Shown in pieces: positions 28,618-38,117 of a stretch of 64,000 bases of DNA. Made by a program: the position numbers and the translations under genes. Below the pieces are notes generated by a model, which saw only the letters and a program-made list of their open reading frames with translations, had not been told where the DNA came from and searched no databases. The stretch comes from Lysobacterales bacterium (GTDB taxonomy: Bacteria; Pseudomonadota; Gammaproteobacteria; Xanthomonadales; SZUA-36). Where the stretch lies: contig JAOZKI010000001.1 in assembly GCA_029935455.1 (NCBI GenBank), positions 1-64,000 of the forward strand, in the 5' to 3' direction. How positions within the stretch are numbered: position 1 is the first letter of the stretch; every line of letters begins with the position of its first letter.

Positions 28618-29558
28618 CCGCACATCTGCCCCGCATGGTGGCGCCCCGCATCGTCTATGCCGGCACGCCAGATTTTGCCGTTCCCGCCCTGCGTCGACTG
28701 TTGCACATGGGCGCTGAGGTCGTGGGCGTTTACAGCCAGCCCGACCGACCAGCCGGGCGCGGACGCAAGCTCACCGCCAGCCCGGTGAAGCGCGCTGCGC
28801 TCGAGCACGAACTGCCCGTCATGCAACCCACTGGTCTGCGTGACCCGGTCAGCCAGACTGAACTGGCTGACCTGCAACCGGACCTGATGGTGGTGGCTGC
28901 CTACGGACTGATCCTGCCCCCGGAGGTGCTCGCTACGCCAACCTTTGGCTGCTGGAACCTGCATGCCTCGCTGTTACCGCGTTGGCGGGGTGCGGCACCG
29001 ATCCAGCGCGCTATCGAGGCCGGCGATGAACATACGGGACTCTGCGTGATGCAGATGGAAGCCGGACTGGACACGGGGCCAGTACTGCATCGCTTAACGA
29101 CTGCCATCAGTGCCGACGATACGGCCGGCACCGTGCATGACCGGCTGGCCGAGCTTGGCGCTGATGCGTTGGCATACTGCCTCCGGCAGGCAGCTCAGGG
29201 TACGCTGCCTAAACCCGAGCGGCAGCATGAGCCGGACGCGCTTTACGCCCCCAAACTCACCAAGGCCGAAGCGGCACTGAACTGGCGCGAGCCCGCTGCC
29301 GTGCTGGAGCGCCGGATACGCGCGTTTAATCCCTGGCCGGTCGCCTGGTGCGAACTGCGAGGCAAGCGGCTGCGCGTTTGGCACGCGGAGGCTGATTCCA
29401 GCGCACATCAGGCACCACCGGGACAAGTGCTCGCCAGCGGGCCTGAGCGCATTACCATCGCCACCGGCGCGGGCTGTCTTCACCTACTGGAAGTTCAGCC
29501 AGAAGGACGACGGCGCATGTCGGTCAGTGACTACTTGAACGCGCAGCAAGGCTCGTGA
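28614..29558 (+). CDS. fmt: Methionyl-tRNA formyltransferase
   Basis: Fmt formylates initiator Met-tRNA with 10-formyl-THF. The 314-residue protein has VYAGTPDFAVPALRRLL, the QPDRPAGRGRKLTASPVK loop, the catalytic Asn-His in CWNLHASLLPRWRGAAPIQ, and the Asp in MEAGLDTGPV. The C-terminal tRNA-binding domain is present (IRAFNPWPVAWCEL). A second possible start, MVAPRIVYAG at 28635, would also fit; the ATGA overlap with def favours 28614. It is coupled to rsmB by a GTGA overlap. Confidence 0.96.
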   Translation: MTAHLPRMVAPRIVYAGTPDFAVPALRRLLHMGAEVVGVYSQPDRPAGRGRKLTASPVKRAALEHELPVMQPTGLRDPVSQTELADLQPDLMVVAAYGLILPPEVLATPTFGCWNLHASLLPRWRGAAPIQRAIEAGDEHTGLCVMQMEAGLDTGPVLHRLTTAISADDTAGTVHDRLAELGADALAYCLRQAAQGTLPKPERQHEPDALYAPKLTKAEAALNWREPAAVLERRIRAFNPWPVAWCELRGKRLRVWHAEADSSAHQAPPGQVLASGPERITIATGAGCLHLLEVQPEGRRRMSVSDYLNAQQGS

Positions 29559-30859
29559 AAAAACCTGCTGACGCCCGAGTCGTTGCAATCAAGGCCCTGA
29601 GTGATGTGCTGGACCAGCAACGCTCGCTGGCAGAAACCACCGCCTTCGATGGCCTGAGCGAGGCCCGTGACCAGGGCTTCGCGCGTCATCTGAGCTATGG
29701 CGTGCTGCGCTGGTACAGCGCGCTGGACTGGCTGTCGCAAGCGCTACTGGAGCGGCCGCTGAAGCACAAGGATCGAGACGTCCATCGGCTGCTGTTGATC
29801 GGCCTATTTCAGGCCTGGAAGGACAGCACAGCCGCACACGCGGCGGTTCATGCCACTGCAGAAACGGCTCGCCGTCTGCGCAAACCCTGGGCCGTAGGCC
29901 TGTTGAACGCGGTGTTGCGGCGCTTCTTCCGGGAGCAGCATGCATTGCTATCCCAGCTAGCGACCCATCCTGCCGCCCGTGCTCACCCGGACTGGCTGTT
30001 AAGGCAACTGCAAGCAGACTGGCCGGAGCACTGGGCCTCGATCACAGCAGCGAATAACCGGCAGGCACCGCTGCAGCTGCGGGTCAACCTGAGCCGTACA
30101 AGCCGTGAAGAAGCCCTGCAGAAGCTGAACTCAGCAGGCATCAAGGCCACGGCCAGCGAGCTTTGCGCCAGCGGCATCGCCCTTGACTCAGCACTCCCGG
30201 TGGAGCAGTTACCTGGCTTCCAAGAGGGAATGTTTTCAGTGCAGGATTATGCTGCGCAACTGGCTGCCCCACTGCTGGATGCGCACAGCGGCCACCGGGT
30301 GCTGGATGCCTGCGCCGCGCCGGGCGGCAAGACCGGTCATCTTCTGGAGCGCACACCGGATATTGAATTGACCGCACTGGACCTGTCCGCGCAACGACTG
30401 AAGCGCGTTGGTGATAATCTCCAGCGCCTGGGGCTCAGGGCTGATCTGCGCGCAGCAGACGCGGCACAACCAGAGCAGTGGTGGGATGGCCAGCCCTTTG
30501 ACCGCATCTTACTGGACGCGCCCTGCAGCGCCACCGGCGTGATCCGCCGCCACCCGGAAATTAAGTGGTTGCGTGACCAGAGGCAGGTGGACACGCTGCT
30601 GCCAACGCAACAGCGTCTGTTGACCGCACTCTGGCCCCTGCTGCGGCCGGGCGGTATTCTTGTCTATGCCACCTGCTCGGTATTGAGGCGTGAAAACAAC
30701 CAGCAAATTCAGGCTTTTCTTGACACCCATCGCGATGCGCGCTGCCGTGCGGCGGACATTCCGGGGTTGCCTGCGGCGCCCGGGCAGCAACTCCTTCCGG
30801 GCGCTGTCGACAGCGATGGCTTTTACTACGCGATTCTGCACCGCTGCGCTGATTCTTAG
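29555..30859 (+). CDS. rsmB: 16S rRNA m5C967 methyltransferase RsmB
   Basis: RsmB (Sun/Fmu) methylates C967 of 16S rRNA. The 434-residue protein has an N-terminal NusB-like RNA-binding domain (residues 1 to about 140, with HLSYGVLRWYSALDWL), then the NOL1/NOP2/Sun methyltransferase domain. The latter contains VLDACAAPGGKTGHLLE, ILLDAPCSATGVIRRHPEIK with the PC motif, and LVYATCSVLRRENNQQ with the catalytic TCS Cys. It starts at GTG inside the fmt stop. Its last 44 bases overlap the next gene. Confidence 0.95.
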   Translation: MKKPADARVVAIKALSDVLDQQRSLAETTAFDGLSEARDQGFARHLSYGVLRWYSALDWLSQALLERPLKHKDRDVHRLLLIGLFQAWKDSTAAHAAVHATAETARRLRKPWAVGLLNAVLRRFFREQHALLSQLATHPAARAHPDWLLRQLQADWPEHWASITAANNRQAPLQLRVNLSRTSREEALQKLNSAGIKATASELCASGIALDSALPVEQLPGFQEGMFSVQDYAAQLAAPLLDAHSGHRVLDACAAPGGKTGHLLERTPDIELTALDLSAQRLKRVGDNLQRLGLRADLRAADAAQPEQWWDGQPFDRILLDAPCSATGVIRRHPEIKWLRDQRQVDTLLPTQQRLLTALWPLLRPGGILVYATCSVLRRENNQQIQAFLDTHRDARCRAADIPGLPAAPGQQLLPGAVDSDGFYYAILHRCADS

Positions 30860-31370
30860 CCTGCTCTTCGGCTGCCAAAGTCAGGCAGCCAGGGAGCGTT
30901 TCGTGTTGGAGGGGGCACGCGTGAACGCCGTGGGCAGCACCCTGAATGTGCAGCTACAGCAACAAATCAATTTTAGCCCAGCGGCCATTGAAGCCCTCTA
31001 CAATGGCGTGCCGCTGGTCATGCAGTGGGATCTGGAACTGCGGGACGCCGACAATTTGTCCCTGATAACCACCCGCGAGCGCCGGGCGACGCTGCGCTAT
31101 CTTCCGCTGAGTGAGCGCTTCCAGCTGGAACAAATGGACAACGGCGCAACCCAGAGCTACCCACGACTCCGGCATGCGCTGCGAGCCATGAACCAGCTAC
31201 AAATCATTATGGAGGGCATTCCCCTGACACCCGGCACCTATCAGATGCGCGCGCGAGTGCGCCTTGATCGAGCTGATCTGCCTGCGCCTATGCAACTGCC
31301 TGCGCTGGTGCTGATGCGCTGGCGACACGACTCTTTGTGGACCCAATGGCCGTTCCAAGTAAACGCCTGA
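30816..31370 (+). CDS. DUF4390 putative lipoprotein
   Basis: This is a 184-residue exported protein. It starts MAFTTRFCTAALILSLLFGC, a signal peptide with a lipobox-like LFGC, so it is probably lipidated at Cys20. The mature part, with RFVLEGARVNAVGSTLNVQL and RATLRYLPLSERFQLE, matches DUF4390. In gammaproteobacteria this family is commonly encoded between rsmB and the ntrY-like kinase, as here. Function is unknown, and a periplasmic sensor accessory role is only a guess from position. It overlaps rsmB by 44 bases and the kinase by 25. Confidence 0.8.
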   Translation: MAFTTRFCTAALILSLLFGCQSQAARERFVLEGARVNAVGSTLNVQLQQQINFSPAAIEALYNGVPLVMQWDLELRDADNLSLITTRERRATLRYLPLSERFQLEQMDNGATQSYPRLRHALRAMNQLQIIMEGIPLTPGTYQMRARVRLDRADLPAPMQLPALVLMRWRHDSLWTQWPFQVNA

Positions 31371-33589
31371 AGCATATCCTCTTTCGAGTGATACCGATTC
31401 TGGCGGTGCTGCTGGTTCTGCTGGTCGCGCTCATCCTCGTCACCGACGTGCAACGCGGCGGCAGCGCCGCCAACCGGGGTTTTGTGGTGGTGGTAGCAGT
31501 AACACTACTGGCCACCGCCGTGCTGGTTATGGCCATTTTCTCCCGCGTAGCCTCGCTGCTGCGCAAGGTGCGCAATGAAGAGCCAGGCGCGCGGCTGGCG
31601 GCGCGCTGGGTGCGCAATTTCCTGGTTTTTTCCTTGCCTCCCGCGCTGATTGTCTACGTTTTCTCAGCATGGTTTCTGACCCAAACTATCGATAGCTGGT
31701 TTGATGTACGGGTTGAGAATGCACTGGCCGATTCACTGGCGCTGGGTCAGGAGTTTGTAGATCAACGCACCATGGAGGTACGCAACCAGTCACGTCGCGT
31801 GGCCGATCAGCTGGACGCGCAGGACAGTTCGGAGCAGCTCCGGCGTACCCTGCTGGCCAATATCCGTGCCAGCGGGCCAACGGAGCTAACCCTCTTTGAC
31901 CAGAGCGGTGCCACCATTAATACGGCCAGCAGCGATGTGACTGGCGCCTTGCCGGAACGACCGGGCGACTATGCCTGGCTGCAGGCCATGGAGCGTGGCG
32001 AGTATGCAGCGGCGGAACCTGCCGCCGACGGCCAACTCCGAGTCCGCGTGCTGCAAAAACTGCCTGGCCCCTCCTCAAACCAGAGCTTCCTGCTGCAGGC
32101 CATGTATCCCCTTCCGGGCGATGTGGCCGCCCTGACCGGCAACATCGAAGCAGAATACTATCGCTATCAGAACGTTGCCTATCTGCGTACCTCCCTGAAG
32201 CAGAGTTTTCTACTGATCCTCACGCTGGTCATGCTCCTGACCGTACAGCTGGCCATCCTGGCCGCCCTGAGCGCGGCGCGGCGCATGGTGACGCCATTGA
32301 GTTCGCTGGCCGCAGCCACCCAGCGCGTGGCCGGTGGGGAACTGGATCAGGCCGTGGAGCTACAGGGCCGCGATGAGATTGGCTTCCTGTCCGAAGCGTT
32401 CAATGACATGAGTAAAGCGCTGGTCGCCACCAGCGCGGCAGAAGCTGAGGGCAAGAGCCGCCTGCGGGCCCAGGGCATCTATCTGGAGACGGTACTCGGC
32501 AGTCTTTCTTCCGGCGTCATGACTCTGGACCGCTCCGGCCACATCGTTCGTGTCAATGCGGCCGCAGACCGAATTCTGCAAATCCAGGCCGACGCTCTGA
32601 CCGGCCAGTCGCTGGACCAATTGGGCGCGACACACAGGCACCTGCAGCCACTTGCAGATACCATCCGCCGGCACATTGAACGCACGCGGAAACAATGGCA
32701 GGAAGAGGTTCGCCTGGACGCGCAGAATCCCACCACGGTGCTACTGGTGCGCGGCTCCGATCTGTCCGGGCCCGCATCCCCTGAGAGCGGCTACGTGGTG
32801 GTTTTCGACGATGTAACCGTGCTCAACCAGGCGCAACGGGAAGCGGCCTGGTCCGAAGTAGCGCGGCGTCTCGCGCACGAGGTGAAAAACCCCCTGACAC
32901 CCATTCGCTTGGCGGCCGAACGCCTGCATATGAAGCTCGGCGAGAGACTGGTCGCGCAGGACGCGGAACTGCTGGAGCGTTCCACCAGCACTATCGTGGC
33001 TCAGGTGGAGGCCTTACGGCGTTTGGTAGATGCTTTTGGCGATTACGCGCAGGAGCCCAAGCTTGAACGCAGCACCCTGCGCCTGGATCGACTGATTGAG
33101 GAATTGGCCCACCTCTATGAGCAGGCAGACCCGCCACCGCTCATTCAACGGCAGCTCTGCCCTGGCCCGGAGGGACTCGTCGCCGATGAAGGGCGCTTGC
33201 GGCAGCTATTACATAACCTGCTGAGCAACGCTGTCGAAGCCAGCGCGCCCGAGCCGGCCACTATCCGCATGGCCAGCCAGATCGTTGGCGAGGGAGACAA
33301 CCGGGCGCTGGAATTAATCGTCAGTGATCATGGACCTGGCTATCCGGATGCGGTACTGGAGCGACCCTTTGAACCTTATGTGACCAGCAAACCCACGGGC
33401 AGCGGCCTGGGACTGGCCATCTGCCGCAAGATTATCAAGGAGCATGATGGCGATATCGTGATTAGCAACAGCCCCGAAGGCGGCGCTAGCACACGCATTA
33501 CCTTGCCACTGGATACGGCACCGCAGGCATCCGCCAGCGCCTTAGAAACGGCGTCCGGCACTGACGGCGGCGCAGCAGGCGGTTTCTAA
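31346..33589 (+). CDS. NtrY-type sensor histidine kinase
   Basis: This is a 747-residue membrane-bound kinase. It has two N-terminal hydrophobic segments and a third pair that flanks an extracytoplasmic region of about 170 residues. A HAMP domain follows (RRMVTPLSSLAAATQRVAGGEL), then a PAS domain (GSLSSGVMTLDRSGHIVRVNAAA). HisKA has the phosphorylated His511 in RRLAHEVKNPLTPIRLAAE. The HATPase has the N box LLHNLLSNAVEAS and G boxes DHGPGYPD and GSGLGLAICRKI. This layout matches NtrY. It is followed by its regulator 77 bases on. The GTG at 31337 is an alternative start. Confidence 0.92.
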   Translation: MAVPSKRLKHILFRVIPILAVLLVLLVALILVTDVQRGGSAANRGFVVVVAVTLLATAVLVMAIFSRVASLLRKVRNEEPGARLAARWVRNFLVFSLPPALIVYVFSAWFLTQTIDSWFDVRVENALADSLALGQEFVDQRTMEVRNQSRRVADQLDAQDSSEQLRRTLLANIRASGPTELTLFDQSGATINTASSDVTGALPERPGDYAWLQAMERGEYAAAEPAADGQLRVRVLQKLPGPSSNQSFLLQAMYPLPGDVAALTGNIEAEYYRYQNVAYLRTSLKQSFLLILTLVMLLTVQLAILAALSAARRMVTPLSSLAAATQRVAGGELDQAVELQGRDEIGFLSEAFNDMSKALVATSAAEAEGKSRLRAQGIYLETVLGSLSSGVMTLDRSGHIVRVNAAADRILQIQADALTGQSLDQLGATHRHLQPLADTIRRHIERTRKQWQEEVRLDAQNPTTVLLVRGSDLSGPASPESGYVVVFDDVTVLNQAQREAAWSEVARRLAHEVKNPLTPIRLAAERLHMKLGERLVAQDAELLERSTSTIVAQVEALRRLVDAFGDYAQEPKLERSTLRLDRLIEELAHLYEQADPPPLIQRQLCPGPEGLVADEGRLRQLLHNLLSNAVEASAPEPATIRMASQIVGEGDNRALELIVSDHGPGYPDAVLERPFEPYVTSKPTGSGLGLAICRKIIKEHDGDIVISNSPEGGASTRITLPLDTAPQASASALETASGTDGGAAGGF

Positions 33590-33666
33590 TTGGGGTATAT
33601 TTCGCAGCAATCGCGCAGCTGCCGGCCACCTCGTGAGCCGATCGGGTTTGAGAGGGCCCAAGCACC

Positions 33667-35019
33667 ATGACTCAGGCCAGCATACTGGTCGTAGACGATG
33701 AGCAGGACATCCGCGCGCTCGTCTGCGAAATTCTCGAAGATGAAGGCTATCAGGTCCGCAGCGCCGAGGATGGCGAAAGCGCCCGGCAGGCCTTCAGCGC
33801 TCATGCGCCTGATCTCGTTCTGTTGGATATCTGGATGCCCGATATTGATGGCATCAGCCTGCTGAAAGAGTGGTCGGAAAGCGGCCGGCTAAACTGCCCG
33901 GTGGTCATGATTTCAGGTCATGGAACGTTGGAGACAGCCGTTGAGGCGACGCGACTCGGCGCCCATGACTTTGTGCAGAAACCCCTGTCACTGGCCAAAC
34001 TTCTGGCTACGGTCAAGCAGGCGCTGAACGCCGGCGCAACGTCGCAACAACAACCGGCAGCAATACGCGTGGCCCGGGCGCCGCTGGGTAACAGTTCCGA
34101 TATGCAACTGCTACGGCGGGCCGGCCAACAGGCTGCCGCCAGCAGCGGTGCGATTCTGATCAGCGGCGAGCACGGTACCGGCAAAGAAGCGCTGGCCGCC
34201 TGGCTTCACGAGCAGTCTGGTAACCGGGCCGGTTTTCACGTGCTTGACCGCACGCGACTGGCGGGCAATGACGCGGCAAACTACTTGCTCGGTGACGGCG
34301 AATCAGCGGGCGCTCTGGAAGCCGCCGGCACCGGGACGGTGTACCTGCCCGAGCTGCAGGATCTTACCGTCGACACGCAAAAGCTGCTGGCCGCGGTGCT
34401 GGAAGCCGGGCGCTTTACGTCAGTCGCTCACGGCAACCAGCCGCTGGCCTGTCGTTTGATCGCCGGTCTCTCCGGCACGCTTGAGCAAGCGGCGGAGGAT
34501 GCGCGGGTGATACCGACGCTAATGCTGCAGCTCGGTGGCTTGCCACTGCACCTTCCAGCGCTGCGGGATCGCCCCCAGGATATTCCCGAGCTGGCCAATC
34601 ACTATCTCGAACGTCTGTCAGCTGACGAGGGCATGAGTTACCGGCTCATCGCCACCGCTGCCCTGAACCGCATGCGCAATCATGACTGGCCGGGCAACGA
34701 ACGGGAACTTGAGAACCTCATGAAGCGTCTGCTGGTGCTGGGCGCCGAGGGCGAAATTTCTGTTGACGAAGTCGATGAGCTACTGCGCCAGGCTGGCAGT
34801 GAGGCCATTCCCGCTGGCGTCACCGTGCGCCCCAGCTCTTTTGATCTGCCCCTGCGCGAAGCGCGTGAAGCATTTGAGCGCGACTATCTGACCTACCAAC
34901 TGCGCAAAGCCGGCGGCAGTGTCGGCAAACTCTCGAGCGCCGTGGGCATGGAACGCACGCACTTGTACCGCAAGCTGCGGTCACTGGGCATTGATCCGAA
35001 AAAGGTAGGTGGAGGCTAG
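33667..35019 (+). CDS. NtrX-like response regulator with degenerate AAA+ domain
   Basis: This 450-residue regulator has an intact receiver: acidic pocket DDE at residues 10-12, phospho-Asp54 in LVLLDIWMPDIDG, and Lys105 in QKP. The central domain keeps a Walker A (GEHGTGKEALA, 167-177) and WPGNERELENL (341-351). It has no GAFTGA loop, and Walker B reads GTVYLPELQD instead of [10 protein letters not shown]. The C-terminal Fis-type HTH is intact (GGSVGKLSSAVGMERTHLYRKL). It probably binds DNA but cannot remodel sigma-54 holoenzyme in the usual way. It is paired with the NtrY-like kinase upstream and followed by trkA after two bases. Confidence 0.9.
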   Translation: MTQASILVVDDEQDIRALVCEILEDEGYQVRSAEDGESARQAFSAHAPDLVLLDIWMPDIDGISLLKEWSESGRLNCPVVMISGHGTLETAVEATRLGAHDFVQKPLSLAKLLATVKQALNAGATSQQQPAAIRVARAPLGNSSDMQLLRRAGQQAAASSGAILISGEHGTGKEALAAWLHEQSGNRAGFHVLDRTRLAGNDAANYLLGDGESAGALEAAGTGTVYLPELQDLTVDTQKLLAAVLEAGRFTSVAHGNQPLACRLIAGLSGTLEQAAEDARVIPTLMLQLGGLPLHLPALRDRPQDIPELANHYLERLSADEGMSYRLIATAALNRMRNHDWPGNERELENLMKRLLVLGAEGEISVDEVDELLRQAGSEAIPAGVTVRPSSFDLPLREAREAFERDYLTYQLRKAGGSVGKLSSAVGMERTHLYRKLRSLGIDPKKVGGG

Positions 35020-35021
35020 CG

Positions 35022-36398
35022 ATGAAGATCCTGATTCTTGGCGCTGGCCAGGTGGGCTCAACCGTGGCGCACAGCCTGTCCACGGAAGACAATGACATTA
35101 CCGTCGTTGATACGGATACCGTGCGCTTGAAGGCCCTGCAGGACACGCTGGATATTCGCGCCGTCAACGGCCACGCTTCGTACCCGAAGACCCTGATACG
35201 CGCCGGCATCGAGGATGCGGACCTGGCGATCGCTGTCACCAATTCCGACGAGGTCAACATGGCGGCTTGCCAGGTGGCCTATACGCTCTTTAATACGCCG
35301 ACGCGCGTGGCCCGGGTGCGCTCCGCCGCCTACACGGACTATCCGGAGCTGTTCGCCCGTGAACATTCTCCTATCGACGTGCTGATCAGCCCGGAACAGC
35401 TGATCACCCAGCACATTGCCGGCTTGATCAAAAACCCAGGGGCCCTGCAGGTACTGGATTTCGCCGATGGGCGGGTGCAACTGGTGGCGACTCGGGCCGA
35501 TGCGGGGGGACTGCTCGTCGGCCAGCAGCTGAAAACCCTGAAGGAACACCTGCCGGCGGGCGGTGATGCACGGGTGGCAGCCATCTACCGTCAGGGGCAA
35601 CTGGTGCAGCCGGACGGCAACACGGTCATCGAGGAAAATGACACGGTTTTCTTCCTCGCGGCGCGGCGCCACATCGAAGCCATGATGAAGGAGCTGCGAC
35701 CACTGGACGGCCCCATCCGGCGCATTGTGCTCGCCGGCGGCGGGCACATCGGCGGCAGCCTGGCCAGGCAACTGGAACGGGACCATCACGTGAAGGTGAT
35801 CGAACGCGATCCGGCGCGGGCCGAGGCCATTGCCGAGGAACTGGAGACCGCCATTGTGCTGGTGGGCGACTGTGCGGATGAAAACCTGTTGCGCGAGGAA
35901 GCCATCGAAACCACCGATGTCTACTGCGTCCTCACCAACGACGACGAAGCCAATATCCTCTCTTCCATGCTGGCTAAACGGCTGGGCGCCGGGAAGGTAC
36001 TGGCCATTATCAACCGCGCCTCCTATGTCGACCTGGTCGAATCCAGCGTGATTGATATCGCCGTGTCACCACAGCAAATCACCATTGGCGACGTACTCAC
36101 GCACATCCGGCGTGGCAATATTGTGCGCGTGCACTCACTTCGGCGGGGCGCCGCCGAAGCCATCGAGGCCATCGCCCTGGGCGACAAACACTCCTCGCGC
36201 GTGGTAGGGCGCGCGGTGGAAGATCTAAGCCTGCCAGCAGGCGCGACCATTGGTGCCATCGTGCGTGGGGAGGAAGTGATCATCGCGCATCACGACACCA
36301 TGATTCAGGAGTTTGACCATGTCATTCTGTTTGTGCCGGACAAGCGCCAAATTCCCGTCATCGAGTCCCTGTTCCAGGTCAGCGCAACTTTTGTTTGA
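35022..36398 (+). CDS. trkA: Trk system potassium transport protein TrkA
   Basis: TrkA is the peripheral NAD+/ATP-binding subunit that gates the TrkH potassium channel. The 458-residue protein is a tandem duplication of TrkA-N and TrkA-C domains. The first Rossmann motif is ILILGAGQVGSTVAHSL at the N-terminus. The second is IVLAGGGHIGGSLARQLE, near residue 236. It begins two bases after the ntrX stop, and trkH follows after 44 bases, so regulators and transporter are probably co-transcribed. Confidence 0.96.
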   Translation: MKILILGAGQVGSTVAHSLSTEDNDITVVDTDTVRLKALQDTLDIRAVNGHASYPKTLIRAGIEDADLAIAVTNSDEVNMAACQVAYTLFNTPTRVARVRSAAYTDYPELFAREHSPIDVLISPEQLITQHIAGLIKNPGALQVLDFADGRVQLVATRADAGGLLVGQQLKTLKEHLPAGGDARVAAIYRQGQLVQPDGNTVIEENDTVFFLAARRHIEAMMKELRPLDGPIRRIVLAGGGHIGGSLARQLERDHHVKVIERDPARAEAIAEELETAIVLVGDCADENLLREEAIETTDVYCVLTNDDEANILSSMLAKRLGAGKVLAIINRASYVDLVESSVIDIAVSPQQITIGDVLTHIRRGNIVRVHSLRRGAAEAIEAIALGDKHSSRVVGRAVEDLSLPAGATIGAIVRGEEVIIAHHDTMIQEFDHVILFVPDKRQIPVIESLFQVSATFV

Positions 36399-36442
36399 TT
36401 GATGCACCCAGACCCGCATAGCGAAGCCCGAGCAAGCCGCCT

Positions 36443-37894
36443 GTGAAGCTGGCCTCTGTACAGCGGGTGGTCGGCGCTCTGGTCGCCTGGTCCAGTCTCA
36501 TGATGTTGCCACCGGCGCTGGTCAGCTGGCTTTACGACGACGGTGTCACCAGCCTGTTCGGGCTGAGCGCCGCGGTACTGGTGCTTTTGGGCGGGCTGAT
36601 TTACCTGCCCGTGCGACATGCCTCACGAGATCTGCGCCTGCGCGACGGTTTCCTGATCGTGGTGGCCTGCTGGCTGTCCCTGGCGTTGGTCGGCGCTATC
36701 CCTTTTCTGCTTCTGGAAGATCCTTCCCTGTCCTACGTGGATGCATTTTTTGAATCCATGTCAGGACTGACAACCACGGGCGCCACCATCATCACCCGTA
36801 TTGACGATCTGCCACGCGGCATTCTGTTCTACCGGCAGCAGCTGCAGTGGCTGGGCGGCATGGGCATTATTGTGCTTGCGGTCGCGATTTTGCCCATGTT
36901 GCGAGTTGGCGGCATGCAGCTCTATCGGGCCGAAACCCCGGGGCCGTTGAAGGACACCAAACTCACGCCACGCATAACGGAAACAGCCAAAGCGCTGTGG
37001 CTGATTTACCTGGGCATCACGATTACCTGCGCCCTGTGCTACTGGCTGGGTGGCATGCGCATGTTTGATGCCATTGGCCACGCTTTCTCCACCGTCGCTA
37101 TTGGGGGTTTCTCGACCCACGACCAGAGCTTTGCTTTCTATAACAACCCCACGCTGGAAATGATCGCGGTGGTGTTCATGTTACTGGCCGGCATGAACTT
37201 TGCGCTGCACTTTTCAGCCTGGCGCAAGGCCAGCGCCCAGCCGTACTTCAGCGATCCGGAACTGCGCGCCTACGGCCTACTGGCGGCCGTTTTTGCCCTG
37301 CTGGCGACCCTGGTGCTGGTGCTGGACAGCGTCTATGACAACAGTTTTTCTGCTGCCCGTTTCGCCCTCTTTCAGGTGGTCTCCGCCCTTACTACCACCG
37401 GCTTTACCAGCACGGAATTTTCCAGCTGGCCAGCGCCCTTACCGCTGCTGCTCATCGCGCTGGCATTTATCGGCGGTTGCGCCGGCAGTACCGCTGGCGG
37501 CATAAAGGTCATTCGCGTCATGCTGCTGTTCCGCCACGCCATGCGCGAGATTCGACGGCTCGTTCACCCGCACGCGGTGCTACCGGTAAAGTTTGGCGGC
37601 CAAAAGGCCGCACCCTCCGTCCTGGAAGCGGTTATGGGCTTTTTCTTCTTGTTTATCGCCAGCACGATACTCATGACCTTGCTCCTGCACGCCACGGGAC
37701 TGGACCTGCTGACGGCATTTTCCGCCGTGGCCGCCTGTATCACCAATCTTGGCCCGGGACTGGGCGAAGTCAGCAGCAACTATGCGGTTTTGAATGACAG
37801 CGCCAAGCTGGTGCTGAGCATGGCCATGCTGGCCGGTCGTCTGGAAATCTATACGCTGCTGGTGTTGCTCACACCCACTTTCTGGAAGGACTAG
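36443..37894 (+). CDS. trkH: Trk potassium uptake channel TrkH
   Basis: TrkH is the membrane subunit of the low-affinity K+ uptake system. The 483-residue protein has many transmembrane helices arranged as repeated membrane-pore-membrane units. The selectivity-filter signatures are visible in SMSGLTTTGATII, STVAIGGFSTHD, VSALTTTGFTSTEF and ACITNLGPGLGEV. The intramembrane gating loop includes CAGSTAGGIKVIR. It starts at GTG. TrkA from the adjacent gene should bind its cytoplasmic face. Confidence 0.95.
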   Translation: MKLASVQRVVGALVAWSSLMMLPPALVSWLYDDGVTSLFGLSAAVLVLLGGLIYLPVRHASRDLRLRDGFLIVVACWLSLALVGAIPFLLLEDPSLSYVDAFFESMSGLTTTGATIITRIDDLPRGILFYRQQLQWLGGMGIIVLAVAILPMLRVGGMQLYRAETPGPLKDTKLTPRITETAKALWLIYLGITITCALCYWLGGMRMFDAIGHAFSTVAIGGFSTHDQSFAFYNNPTLEMIAVVFMLLAGMNFALHFSAWRKASAQPYFSDPELRAYGLLAAVFALLATLVLVLDSVYDNSFSAARFALFQVVSALTTTGFTSTEFSSWPAPLPLLLIALAFIGGCAGSTAGGIKVIRVMLLFRHAMREIRRLVHPHAVLPVKFGGQKAAPSVLEAVMGFFFLFIASTILMTLLLHATGLDLLTAFSAVAACITNLGPGLGEVSSNYAVLNDSAKLVLSMAMLAGRLEIYTLLVLLTPTFWKD

Positions 37895-37898
37895 CAAC

Positions 37899-38117
37899 AT
37901 GCGCAAAACTCCGATCGCTTCCCTTGCCGCCAGCCTGCTGCTGGTGGCCTGCGCCGGGATGTCGGTCAGCCCCGACGCCCTGTTCAACAGCAGCTGGAAA
38001 CAGAACGAATGCGTCAAGATCGCCGACAATCGGCAGCGCACTGACTGCCTGGAGTCACTTGGGCCAGCGGCGACTAGGGACGAAGACAGCACGCCGGATC
38101 GTTCATCAGTAAACTGA
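37899..38117 (+). CDS. Small putative lipoprotein
   Basis: This is a 72-residue protein with a signal peptide and lipobox: SLAASLLLVACAGMSVSPD, with the lipid-bearing Cys at about position 18. The mature part is only about 55 residues and contains two further Cys (ECVKIA and TDCLESLG) that could form a disulfide. I do not recognise a family. It starts four bases after trkH, which suggests co-transcription, and its last 12 bases overlap the convergent acyltransferase gene. The short length leaves some doubt that it is real. Confidence 0.6.
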   Translation: MRKTPIASLAASLLLVACAGMSVSPDALFNSSWKQNECVKIADNRQRTDCLESLGPAATRDEDSTPDRSSVN

